64,000 nt of DNA from Ignelater luminosus (Eukaryota > Arthropoda > Insecta > Coleoptera > Elateridae): the NCBI GenBank assembly GCA_011009095.1, contig VTPC01090582.1:56875-120874 (forward strand), read 5' to 3'. The notes under the pieces were generated by a model. That model did not search any database, was not told the DNA's origin, and worked only from the letters and a program-made list of their open reading frames with translations. Position 1 is the stretch's first letter. The number at the start of each line of letters is the position of its first letter. The position numbers and the translations under genes were made by a program. Positions 46,262 through 57,750 of the stretch are shown piece by piece.

Positions 46262-47600
46262 GTCTAAAACTCTGTTCATCATCATCAATAGCATGACAAC
46301 CGTCGATGGGTTTTGGCTTGTTCTCGGGTCCTCCACCATTCTGACCCGTTTCTCATTTTTATTTTCCAATTCGTAATTTCCAGAGTGTTGATGTCTTCTT
46401 CTACCTGGTTCATATATCTAAGTTTCAGTCTTCCTATGGATCTCTTTCCAACTGGTCTCTTTTTGTTGGTTCTTTATTTTTCATTATTTCTATATGTCCT
46501 ACCCATCTTAAACGTTCCAGCTTTGTGAATGTGATGACATCGGGTTTCCTATACGTTAAATACAATTCGAAATTATATCGATTTTGCCATAGCCCATTTA
46601 AGAATCTTTCCTTCAAAGATGGCTAATCATCTTTCATTGCTTTTGGTTATGGTCCAAGTTTCAGATCTATACACAAGTACATGTCTCATTAAAGTTTTAT
46701 ATATAATTGGAATTTGTTTTTCTTGTTACCCTATCTGATCTTAACTGTCTACTCAGTTCAAAATAAGTTTTGTTTGCTAAGTGAATTCTTCTTTTTCTTT
46801 CTTCACTCTTTTTTTCCCTTCTCAGTGTATTCCTTCTCCATTCTTCTAGCTCTACGACTTTGTTGTATTCTTCTATATGCTTCATTCTCTCTTCTCGTTA
46901 TTTCTACACATTCTTCGTCAAACCATTCATTTGTTCTGGTTCCTTGCCTTTCTTTCCAAACCAATATCTCCTCTGCTGCTTCCTGGATGATTTTTTTCCA
47001 CGTCTCCCTTCCCTCTCATCTTCACTTCGCTCTGCATCTTGAAGTATTTCTTTTGTTTTCTTTATATTTTTTGTTTTTGTCGGGGTTTTTAAGGTGCTGT
47101 ATGTTATATGGTTTTTCTTTTGATCCTTCGTTTTTCTTGATATTTGAGATCTTAGCTCTCACTCTAGTTCGCACCATGTAATGATCAGAGTTGGTGTTTG
47201 CCCTGCGCCTACTCTTAAGGTCTATGACGTTTAACTGGTGTCTTCCGTCGATTATAACATAGTCTACCACGTTAACTGTGTTACCATCGGGCAATTTTCA
47301 GTTCAGTCTCTTCCAACATTCCTGTTAAGATCCCCTAAAATTATCTTGATGTCGCTCTTAGGGCATGTAGGCTGTTTCTGTTCTTTGTAGAACTGCTCTT
47401 TAGTTTCGTCCTCATTATCCTTGGTTGAGGCAAGCACGTTTATAAGGTTATAGTTGAAGAAATTTGATTTGAGACTCAATGTGAGCATTCTAGGGTTGTG
47501 CTTTGAAATCTTTTAGTAGGTGTTTAACTCTTTTAGTCACGATGAATCCTGTGCCTAAAAGGTGTTCTGTTGAGCCGCAGCTATATAGAATTAAGATTCC
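46262..47600 (-). pseudogene. RTE-like LINE with internal deletion of the RT core
   Basis: Minus-strand non-LTR retrotransposon. Endonuclease part (47600-47022): FNYNLINVLASTKDNEDETK, DIKIILGDLNRNVGRD (catalytic GDxN), NVVDYVIIDGRHQLNVIDLK and NTNSDHYMVRTRVR (final His motif). A linker (MNGLTKNV..., LEEWRRNTLRREKKSEERKR) follows. It then jumps to the thumb and C-terminus: VLVYRSETWTITKSNER, ILKWAMAK and LERLRWVGHIEIMKNKEP. The palm with the YADD motif is missing. It ends with NGGGPENKPKPIDGCHAIDD at a TGATGATGATGA tract. Similar to sequences annotated as craniofacial development protein 2-like in insects. Clade name is tentative. Confidence 0.72.
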
Positions 47601-47812
47601 CGATCCTATCCATCTATTCGTTTCCTTTTGATCAGTCTCGCATCATCTCTTTGAACACTCGCAACAAATGTTTTTTTTGCAATCCTCCTCCTTTGTTCTG
47701 GTTTGGGACCGGCAACAGTGCTTGTCATTCATTTCACCCAGCTCCCACTGCAGCCCGAGTTCTAAAACTCTGATATACGGCGCAAAATCTTACAACCGCC
47801 GAGCCTCGCCAA

Positions 47813-48650
47813 TGTTCAAGAAAACTTAGGTTCCAAGGAACAATCACTTTTATTAACGTTAAACAAGAAACACAAGAACAAAATCCAAGTGTTTATACAC
47901 AAACTTTAAAAACTGAAACCACTTTCAGTCTCAAATGCTCTTTGATTTATTTAATCTACTAGGTTCACAGAGCTTCCAGGATGTATTACACACAGTTCGA
48001 TTCTTCACGGGGCGGGCAGTTTCTGTTCTCAACAGACCATTAAACGTTACACCAAAGGGACCAAAATTGTTGCGTTTCTACCCTCCACAAGTTTTATTTC
48101 CTGGGAAATACCAGCGTAACTTTAGATGAAGCTGAACCGCTTCCCACAATAACAACTGTTCGAAGTATCACTTTTTGGTAAACAAACCGATTTTCTTCCG
48201 TGAATAACACGACAAAGACCCAACGAAACCCGGATTTCTCAAGTCCGATCTTTCTTTCATTTACTAAGAGAATCGCTTGACTTGAATTAGGTTTGTAACC
48301 ATTTAAGGGTTTGTAGAGGCGACGCCGAAAAATATGCCCGCTCGTCGATTCGAGTACGCAGCTACCAACGTAATCCCTATTCTCTCTGCGTCTCCTGTCA
48401 CGCAGCTTGCGCTTACCGGAGTGGGGTTGGGAAGCCAGATGCACGACCTAACAGGTCAAAATGCAAATATTCTTATGAGGCAATAAAAAATTCCACTCCT
48501 TAGATTTTCAGCCTGAACCTGACTTAACAGAGACCGTGTGACTCCAGCATTCGCGACTAAGATTCCAGGAATCTTTTATTTACGTCTGGATCTTGATATT
48601 GGAAAAATAACAAAAGGCACGTCCGCCGGAGCCCAGAAGTTGAGACCACA
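47813..48650 (-). repeat. Candidate LTR with adjacent primer-binding site
   Basis: On the minus strand this 838-bp GC-richer block begins TGTGGTCTCAAC and ends CTTGAACA (TG...CA). It has AATAAA signals, one about 40 bp before the end. Directly after it comes TGGCGAGGCTCGGCGG, which starts with TGG as a tRNA primer-binding site should. No second LTR or polyprotein is visible; the sequence downstream is cut by the LINE at 47600. The open frame at 48094-48444 lies inside it and is probably not a gene. A solo or truncated LTR is the best reading. Confidence 0.42.
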
Positions 48651-49204
48651 AAGTTATCAATTCTTTAAAATAAAATTTTAACAAACATTCGTTTATAGGA
48701 CGGAACAATTTAAATATTACGCGTCAGAGGAACAAATATCTTAACGAAATTAAAAGACAGGGGCGGATTTAGTGCGAATTTTAAAATAACATTACACATT
48801 GGCATTTAACAAATTATTTAAGATTCTCGTCAAGTAGCATTTTATAATATTGTTTAGAATAGTTTCATTTTGTGGAACTGTATACAAGGTAGCAAGCACC
48901 AGAAAATCGCAACTAGAAGAATAACAGACACTGTGAAAAATCTAGGAATATTGTCCCTAATGTTTTTTGGTAAGGCACCTTTTATTTGCCAAAGCTCATT
49001 CCAGATAAGAATATCAATGAAGACTCCTGCCTCTCTCCCTGTCTTTGCATTGATCGTCCTAAAAATTATTTACCTATGAATAGTTCAGTTTTCCAAACAT
49101 AAGCTAATCTTTATTTTTCCGTTCTGTTCTTCATTCTTATCCCTTATTCTGAACTACAAAATAAATTTCCATATTGTTATAAGTTATTACTGTTTAAGAC
49201 TGTT
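48651..49204 (+). other. Gap, no feature recognised
   Basis: About 550 bp, AT-rich, no signature found. Confidence 0.45.
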
Positions 49205-50925
49205 ACTGCTGAGATGAATGAATGGATGAATTTATTGCCGTTAGTACAGCATTGTTGATTTTGCAAGTCACAAGTAGAACAGTTTAAAAAATAATTATAC
49301 AATAGTTATAACATCAAATTAAAATTAAAATTAAATTAAAAAAGATACATGGAAATTTGAACAAACTTAATCTTTGAAACAAATGCTAGCAGTGTTCATA
49401 AGGACCAACCCCACATATTAGGCGGGTAGCGAACTGTTGCATTCTAAATATCCTAACCGAGGAAATTGAATTACACCATATGAGAGAATACTGTAAAACT
49501 TGCTGCAACAATAAGTTAAGGTAGTTTCAATTTATGTTAATTTTATTACCTTTTTTATCTGAAATAAGACGACGTTTAATTTAGCTGAAATATATACAAC
49601 GCGAACTTTCGAATGTAAGTTAGCGTCAATCACAAGTCCTAAGAATTTTACAGTATTCTGACAGTCGGTGCTTCTTGTTGTTGTAAATGTTATGGTTTAA
49701 GTTTTATCTCGGTTAAGTTTTAGTGTATTTGCTGAAAACCAGCCTGAAGCATGACCTAAACATTTTTCGTTCTTTTTCTTGAGGTCAGCTGAATCCCTAG
49801 CCGCATTGAGAAACGTAGTATCGTCTGTAAAGAAAGCTGTACAATCAAAATTTATGGCATATGGCAGATTATTAATAAAGATAAAAAAGGATAGGGCCTA
49901 ACACTGACCCTTGCGGCACACCTACCTTTAAATCAAATGTAGAAAATTTGATTGCCATTAACTTTTAAGATAAGATTTAAAGAAGTTAACAGCCCATCGT
50001 ATCCCATAGAAATTTAATTTATGGTAAGCACAGTCTAACGCATTATTCAGATCAGCTAATATAGCATTGGTTGTGGAACCTACTGTATCTTCTATAACCT
50101 TACATGCTGCTACAAAGTAGTAACCTTTCTCTCAAATTTACTTGACGTAAACGGCTAGCGGGATGGTCGATGACCCTCGCGTGTTTGCATACACGATACA
50201 ACACGCAGAAACGTTTTACTTAATCACGAAGAACAGAAACGCCAGTGCACACTTTTGCACGCAATCTCACAAAGTCATTACAGGTGTTTACTGCTTGACC
50301 AGTGTAACGAGTATTTGCTAACCTATTACGATTTTCGAGCTCCTTTCTATAAATTTGTTTTAACTGCTTATAAAGTTCTGTAAATTCAGGTGAATTTGTG
50401 ACACTTTTGATTGCTGAGATTGCATCTAATTTATTCCTGAGAGGTTTTAAGCTTTCTGTAACCTAATTTAAGGTAATTTTGCTATGTCCCTTTCTTATAA
50501 CTGGTTTATCTATAAAACATTTATTTAAAGCATCCAAAGCTGTATCTAAAGCGGCTGGAAATGGGGTATCAGCATCTGCACCTGAAAAAAATACTGAAAT
50601 AGTTTATATTTGATAAATAAGTATTTAAATTACCTACATTTTTTTTGAGATAATATTCTTACATAGCTTTTATTAATTACTTTTACTGTTTTGATTGGAA
50701 TATGGAATTAAATTGATCATGTGAGGTTAAAGTCGCCTGCTAAAATAAAATGATAACTAAGATTACACAGTTTCTGCACTAATGAAAGAATATCTAGGTT
50801 TAGAGTAGAGAGATTAGCTGAAAAGGTCTTCCTAGTTTTGTTTTTATTTACTATCATAAGTTTGCTTTGATCATATTTGTGAATGTTGTAACAGACAAAA
50901 CCAGAAAAAGTGGCTTTAATGCTTG
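49205..50925 (-). pseudogene. Jockey/CR1-like LINE, minus strand, broken
   Basis: From the 5' side: YHFILAGDFNLT (endonuclease GDFN) near 50740, then LDTALDALNKCFIDKPVIRK, LRNKLDAISAIKSVTNSPEF and KQLKQIYRKELENRNRLANT (linker). A foreign repeat copy sits at 50113-50308 where early RT should be. Then NAILADLNNALDCAYHKL (RT motif LxLDLSKAFDxVxH), GVPQGSVLGPILF, CTAFFTDDTTFLNAARDSAD (FTDD for YADD) and ASGWFSANTLKLNRDKT. The 3' end carries ATTCATCC/ATTC repeats (49210-49235), as many LINEs of this group do. Frameshifts and the loss of much of the RT make it dead. Confidence 0.75.
50113..50308. repeat. Dispersed repeat family B, copy 1 (fragment)
   Basis: Begins CAAAGTAGTAACCTTTCTCT and shares CTAGCGGGATGGTCGATGAC with copies at 51634 and 61085. 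Stops abruptly after GTGTTTACTGCT. It sits inside the minus-strand LINE, where RT sequence is missing. Confidence 0.75.
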
Positions 50926-51633
50926 TTCAGATTAAAGGTTGGGCTTACAGCAACTCAAAACGTCGGCAAAGGGGAGATTTCCAAAGTAACCAAACATAAA
51001 TATTTAAATAGGAATCAATAAAAAAAATCAGTATGGGCGCCAGGGGCTATGTCAAAATCGTTTCATCCCTGGTGTGGTTCCTTACCAGAAAACGCTCCAT
51101 ACATTTGTAAATAAACGCCCTGATAGCAATAAACACACTATCTTATAGATTATACTGCAGATTTACACAAACTAACCGATGGTCATCAATCACTCCAGGC
51201 TGCTGTGATAAAAAAAAGAAAGCTACTAATTCAGCACGCCATGCACTGATCCAAATATCTAGTTCACAATGCTATCGAAACACAAATTTCTTTATTTTTC
51301 TTAAAAAGTTAAGAAAGAGTAAAGAATAAAATGCATCTAAATATATTCACATTTGACTATTTATTAAAAAAATTATATAAAGTTTCATAAAAGAACGATA
51401 AATTTTTGATATAACGTGCTAATGTATATCGCAAATCATAAATGTGAATGTAAAAAAAAATATTAATTTTACCATATTGTCTATAATAAATTCAGACCAG
51501 TTACATCATAGCAACGAAACGAAACTTCTCAAATAAAGGTTATAATAACAAAATTATAAAATTTTACCATCTGACTTTATAACAACAAATCGCAAAATTC
51601 TACTATCAAGCTTACGTGCGTTAAAAGAACAAA
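50926..51633 (+). other. Gap between LINE and repeat B copy 2
   Basis: AT-rich; nothing recognised. Confidence 0.45.
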
Positions 51634-52520
51634 CAAAGTAGTAACCTTTCCCTCAAATTTACTTGACGTAAACGGCTAGCGGGATGGTCGATGACCCTCG
51701 CGTGTTTGCATACAACGCCAGTGCACACTTTTGCACGCAATCTCACAAAGTCATTACGGGTGTTTACTGCTACCAGTCGAATTTAAGAAGAAATAATTGC
51801 TAGGCGACAGTTTTCGATCAACAGAATGATTTGATGCCGCGAGTATCATCGATATTTAATAGGTCCTAGAACCAAAACTAAGATGATGCTGTATTTACAA
51901 TCCCGAGATTTAACTGGACGCTAATACAACTCAACCTATGAATTACAAACTTGGGATATTACTCCCAACCAAAGACCTTATGAAATATTATCGATTAGGC
52001 AATCGCATAATAGCTCAAGAAACCACTTTCACTGAGCTTTGATAAATTTCTCCGCACAACGGTACGATTTTGCGGCGGAATAATTTTAGCCTCACTCGAG
52101 AGTGAAACTGAACTCTTATCTAAACCAACTAAAACTAAACATTAATGGAACAGAGAGACTAAAAAGAACACCCCTGTCTGCATAATGGAACGTTCTTTGT
52201 CCGTTGAAACTTGTAGCATGTCAAGGCGGCACAATTTCCAAATCTGCAGATGTCCCTTAAAAGATGAGATCACGCAGGGACTGTCTATAAGCACAAGAGT
52301 TACCTATATTCAAACAAATTCAACTCGGAGCATCGTCTGCCCAGCACGATTCTAAGAAATTCACACAACTGAGACTCGGTAAACAATCTTTATAAAGAGC
52401 CCACACGTGTGTTACAATAAATATCGTGCAAATTAAATTGAAAAATGCTTTCAACCAAGAATTCAATAAACGGAAATAACTAGATATATTCGCCAAATTA
52501 TTAAGCTAACGTAGAATTCT
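51634..52520. repeat. Dispersed repeat family B, copy 2 (about 887 bp)
   Basis: Starts CAAAGTAGTAACCTTTCCCT and ends near AAGCTAACGTAGAATTCT. It matches the repeat at 61085-61917 over its whole length. Compared with copies 1 and 3, it lacks about 45 bp after GTTTGCATAC. No coding frame. GC-richer than its surroundings. It could be an LTR or the non-autonomous form of a larger element; TG...CA ends were not convincing. Confidence 0.75.
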
Positions 52521-53793
52521 AAAATGACATTACAATGTGTAGTAAAGACCTCAGATTCATTTTGAATATTTTTGAAACGATCTGAAACAAAAAACTCCTG
52601 AAACTATTTTTATTAGAAAATGAGGTTGATGGTTGTTGAAAAAAGTCATTTGATAGAGGGGTAATTGTTCTTCTAAGAATGATCCATTTATTATTCATTA
52701 TCTCAACAGATGAGTAAGTAGACAAGAAAAAGGAAATTTGGGTTTTGTTTTGAAAATATCAAATGCAGCAATTTTTCTTCAATTTAACCGACTTTTGTCG
52801 TATTTGAGATTCAATACATTTAAATTTTCAGTCATAGGATGTGAATATAGTTTAAACAATTTTTTAAAAAACCAGTCGATTAGGCAACCTACTAAACAAA
52901 ATACTTTCTCACAGTTGAGTAATTCAAAAATTGGCTATGTAGGTAGAAGGTTATAAAACAATTTCATATTTAGTTTTTTCATGTTAACGTATTTATGACT
53001 GTATTGAAAAGTCTAATGTTGTAAAGATATACCTGAAAAACGAGCAAACAAAAAAAAATTCACGGAAAAGCTATTGTTGAAAAAATTTTTCATCAACTTT
53101 CACATAACAACCCTTATTCTAGCTATAAGCACACAATTGTGTAAACGAAATAAAAACGAAAAGCTGATCAAAACTCATGCAATAGCAGAGAGATTGGACT
53201 ACATACATTTATTATACATTCGTCAACGCTTTACGCTTTTTTGTTGACAATACGTAGGTACATTTTTAGAATTTCGTTTTTAATAATTTATCCCAGGAAC
53301 AAGATTTCATTTTATAAATCAATACACGATTAGTGTAGCTCATAAAGTCAGTTTAATTAGGAAGCCACCAATCATTCGATTTTAATTACTTCCGATGCTG
53401 TTACAACGTTCTATCCTTACACAACGTTTAACTCACAATCAGTATCAGTGATAACATTATTACGAGGAGCTTGTCATACATCCTTACATAATTTCTCCCG
53501 CATTCAACTCTCATTTACGTGCTTTCAAAAATTCCCAATTACTTTGGTGAACCCTGAATTTAGTTTTACTCAAATGAAAATCAAACTAGATAAATTATTA
53601 ATGCTTTCAACGGAAATATCATATTATGCGTTTTCCTACTAATTGACATTAATACATTTTTAGAAACAATTCCTGCTAATTTTGCTTCTGTTTTTTATTT
53701 GTTTCAGTAACGAGTTTTCAATTACTGTCATTGTTTCGAATGACTTTCTGTATTAACTTATAGGAAAATTCCACTTCTAAATTTTCTTCTATA
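52521..53793 (+). other. Gap before MITE 3
   Basis: AT-rich; short frames without signature. Confidence 0.45.
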
Positions 53794-54128
53794 CAGTGTG
53801 TCCGCGGATTGAGTTTAATTTAAAAAAAAGCATTATTTTAGTATAAAAAAACGACTAAGTTCTAAATTTACTTAAAAATCAGATTACCGTGTTTGAACTG
53901 CACCTGAAAAAGAAAGCTAACGTCAATCTGATTTTTGAATAAATTTTTTTTTTACTAAAATAATGCGTTTTTTTAAATTTTTTTCATTATTGTTGGTAAC
54001 ATCAAAGTTATATTACCATTATTGGAGGTTTTGAAACAAGCAGAAAATTTTATCAAGAGTGACATTTTGTCCTAAAAACAATAATAAAAAAGTTTTTCCT
54101 CTTGTCAACTCAATCCGTGGACACACTG
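53794..54128. mobile_element. MITE 3, TA-flanked, 335 bp
   Basis: Termini CAGTGTGTCCGCGGATTGAG (left) and CAGTGTGTCCACGGATTGAG (right, inwards), with TA at 53792-53793 and 54129-54130. Inner parts are also inverted (AAAGCATTATTTTAGTA against TACTAAAATAATGCG). No coding capacity. Confidence 0.87.
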
Positions 54129-54153
54129 TATAAGATGAAATAATTTTATTAAG

Positions 54154-54342
54154 GCCATTTTGATATTTATTTTAATTGGACTCATTTTTTTTATTATTCA
54201 AAAACTATTCAAATCTTCTAAATATTGTTGTGGAGAGGAATATGAAAAAATACCTCAGGATTATTTAAGTAATGCCATTAAATCAATGCCACGGCGTCTG
54301 CAAGCTATAATTAATGCAAGACGAAGCAATGCTCCCTATTAA
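54154..54342 (+). CDS. Candidate terminal exon: membrane segment and short tail
   Basis: Open from a possible acceptor TTTTATTAAG to TAA at 54340-54342. It reads ILIFILIGLIFFIIQKLF, a plausible transmembrane helix followed by Lys and CC. A hydrophilic tail follows: EEYEKIPQDYLSNAIKSMPR then RLQAIINARRSNAPY. Codon use in the tail looks coding. DNER ends with one membrane helix and a tail containing a weakly similar FSNAIASIRHARF stretch, so this may be the last exon of the gene. The phase-0 entry cannot be checked without the missing exons, and it starts only 25 bp after MITE 3. Confidence 0.28.
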   Translation, partial: AILIFILIGLIFFIIQKLFKSSKYCCGEEYEKIPQDYLSNAIKSMPRRLQAIINARRSNAPY

Positions 54343-55503
54343 TTTATTATGCATTTAACGACTTTTTAAAGTTTTCAGCTCGTGATAAATTTCCTTGATT
54401 TTAATTTTCAGTTTTATTTGTGTGTGGCAATTCATCTTAGCTTCAAACAATATCATTGCCATAAGTTACCATTCAGAAAATAATAATAATGCTACAAGAA
54501 ATCATAAATTGAGGGATCTTTAATATACATCGTTAACACAAGGTGAATCATAAGAATGTGTTCAAATTTCAAAAATTCAGGATGTTTCAAACAGATACTT
54601 TTGCAGCTGAGTGTTTGCCTAAATTACGCAAAAGCAATACTAATAATTTGCCGAATTTTTTTATAATACAGTAATTTATTGTCAGATAGAGAATCATAAA
54701 CTAAGTATTACAAGATACAACATTAACAGAAAGCTGAATATATTTGAATTTTTAAACCTAAAGGCGCATTGAAAATATTTTAATAATCAAACCACATAAA
54801 GTGACACAGCGTAATTCTCTTTGAGGGCTTGATACATTTTTGTAAAACAGAAGTTCAGGGTTAGTTTTCCAGTCGGTACCAAAATGAGATAGATTAGTAG
54901 GCGATTAATGCTGCTTTTATCCCCTGTAAGCTGCCTTCCAAATGGAAGAGGATTGGGAGGCAATACAGACACATTTTTACCTTTCTTGCACACTCCTTTT
55001 GCCACTGTTAGGAATGTTAGGAAAAATAGTTTGGTTCACCTTGTTCAGCAATGCTTTCTTTACCGTTTCGGGTTAGAATAAATCGTTTACTATTGTTGAA
55101 TTGGAAATGCCAGAAAACAGGTACCTTTTGAACTTGTTTTGCATTCGTCCCCTCATTGGTCAGTGCTTCTAAGTGTTGCATATTGTTTGACAATTTCATC
55201 GTATGCATTAGGTTTTACAATAGTGGACTTCTTTTTTATGCCTTTTTTCAATCAAACCAAATCTGGAGGGATAAATAAATGGCCCATTATTGGGAAAACT
55301 AACTCTAGCTTTGAAATTGTCTTCGGGGAATCTTTGAGCCATGATGAAAACATTGCAATTACGGTACTGTTTTTGCTTTGGCCTTCACAGCTATCGGCAA
55401 AGAGACGCACAGTAGTAGTTGATTCTTGAAAATTAAAGTACTTTAAAAAGTGGTGTACTGCCAAAGCCGAGGGGTTAACCGCTGATGAAGTTTGGTGTAC
55501 ACA

Positions 55504-55700
55504 CGTCATGAAGTACGTGAAGTTTAGATGTGAAGTAGATGAATTTTAATGAAATGCATGAAATTCTAATGAAGTTCGTAAAATTCTTGAATTTTTAAGT
55601 AAAGTTTGTGAAATTTCAGTGAAGTTCGTGAAATTTTAGTGAAGTTTGTGAAGATTTGATGAAATGTGTGAATTATTGATGAAGTTTACTACATTTTAAT
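55504..55700 (+). repeat. Left subterminal minisatellite array
   Basis: About nine degenerate units of roughly 20 bp, typified by TGAAATTTTAGTGAAGTTCG. Part of the element 55468-57794. Confidence 0.75.
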
Positions 55701-57569
55701 CGACTAATTATCAAGCTAATAAACCTGCTAAGAAAGGAGGAATTTTAATACTTATTAACCGCAAAATGTTTTTGCCTTTTTATTGCTTAATCATGAAAAG
55801 TGTACTCCAATTAAATTCATTACTGCTTAAATTTATATATGTTAGTGTTTATACATTTGTTTAAGTTTTAGAGTTGTTTCTTTTTATATCGTGTTTTTAG
55901 GCAATTCAAATTCTCTTGAAAATCTAAATTTTCACACTTAGAATTAATCGATATTTCTGTATGGTACGGAATGAAATTTACCACCCTGTATAGCTTACTT
56001 AAAATACGTAATATAAGTAACTACCTGAAGTTAACTAAAGTCTCCAAGTGTGAATTAAATTAAAAACTTACTAAATTCTTTTAACTAAACCTGTTTTTTG
56101 TAAATAAATAAATAAAGAAATTAGCAAATGTTTTATTATTATTATTATTATGATATTACTTTCAAGGTGTGATGGTGTCTGTGGTGAGGCTATGTATGTG
56201 CTTGCTTACATTGCCATTGTTATAATCATTAAACTTAAATTTATAGTTAATTAGTAAACTATAAAACTCAAATTATTAACATTTGTTTTATAATTAATCA
56301 AATTCTTTTACTTAAAGTACCTATTATTTTGAATCAGTTAAAATCATGCATTTAAAATTACTTTGTTATTATTTAAAAAGCTATAACGCCTGTAAATAAC
56401 AAAAATCACTTCTTTAAAGAAAAATCCTAGCCTGCATTTTAATAACGTCTTTAAAGGTTTTTTGACAAAGGTATATTATAATTGATGACAATTCTGATAC
56501 AGGCCCGTAGCCAGAGCCGTATATCAGGAGGGAAATAATAATTTAGAGGGGACACGATCAAATTACATTTTTTTGGGCATTTTCTTTCTTAATAAAAACA
56601 GTGATCTACAAGTCGATTATTATAATAATATTTTTAAAAAACTCATTTCAAAATATAAAACATAATTTTAATATTTGAATTTTTTAACAAAAAACAAAAA
56701 TAATAATAATAATTAATAAAAAGTAAGTTTAAAAGATTGTTCATTAAATTCTCTTAAAATGACAATGACATAATGATTTCTTCTTCTTCATCTTCTAGCC
56801 AACTCCAAAAATCACTTTTATGACTCGTACAAAAATTTATTTCAGAAATTCTTTTACATTGTTAAAGCAGAGACTCTGTTGACAAGAACATTATATGTAT
56901 TAAAAGGAAAAGCAATAAAGCAATAAAGATTTAAAAATGTTAGTACATACAAAGATTTAGACAAGTTAAATTTTTCACATGTTTAAGTTACTATTTCAAC
57001 TTCCATTCAATAAAATATTTTATTGCTCGGCAAGGAAGAGGGTTGTAAATCTTGAGATTAAGGAAATATCAATACAAAGGAAATTTCCAGAAATTTCTAG
57101 GCTATGCAAACAGGTATTTAAACCTTAAAACCCTATAATAAACTTGTACCCGAACTGTCCTTAGAAATCTATAAATTGGAAATGATCACGTTTTAAAAAA
57201 AAATAGAAACGTTCTCACGAGACCTTATGTGAAACAATGAATAAGGTATATGATATAGAAAATGATTACTGATAAACAATTTTTACGCGAACAACGCTTG
57301 CAGTCAAATATAACAGACTGTTTTAAATAAGTGAGTTGTATGTGTATATTTGTTAATCTAAGTACATAATATACGGTATTATAATTATTATTTTAAATTT
57401 TTAATTGCGTATATGTTAAATTTATAGTGAGATAAACACTTTTTACTCACGATGTATAAGTTGTTAGAAAATACATAATTAGATCATTTTATCAGTTTAT
57501 GTAAAAGTCCTTTAATTCTTTAAAATTGAACAGTAAGTATTATTCGGTAATATTAATGTATGAAGTCTT

Positions 57570-57750
57570 GGTGAAGCGCAAAATTATCGATACATACGGT
57601 GAAGTGAATGAAATATAGCAATGATGAAATAGATGAAATTTAGTGAATTATTGATAAAGTAGAAAAATTCGGTGAATTAATGGTGAAATGGGCGAATTTC
57701 TATGAATTACTGACAAAGTAGATGAAGTTTACTGATGAAATATGTGAAGT
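57570..57750 (+). repeat. Right subterminal minisatellite array
   Basis: Degenerate units related to those at 55504-55700 and in the same, not inverted, orientation (TGATGAAATAGATGAAATTT and similar). It leads into the 19-bp direct repeat at 57751. Confidence 0.65.

Noticed and set aside
46714..47181. 155-residue + strand frame, very hydrophobic and Phe/Ser-rich
   Set aside because: Antisense to the minus-strand LINE (endonuclease and linker region); composition is that of a reversed Lys/Arg/Glu-rich sequence.
48094..48444. 116-residue minus-strand frame, basic
   Set aside because: Lies within the LTR-like block, no domain recognised; long frames are expected in GC-richer DNA.
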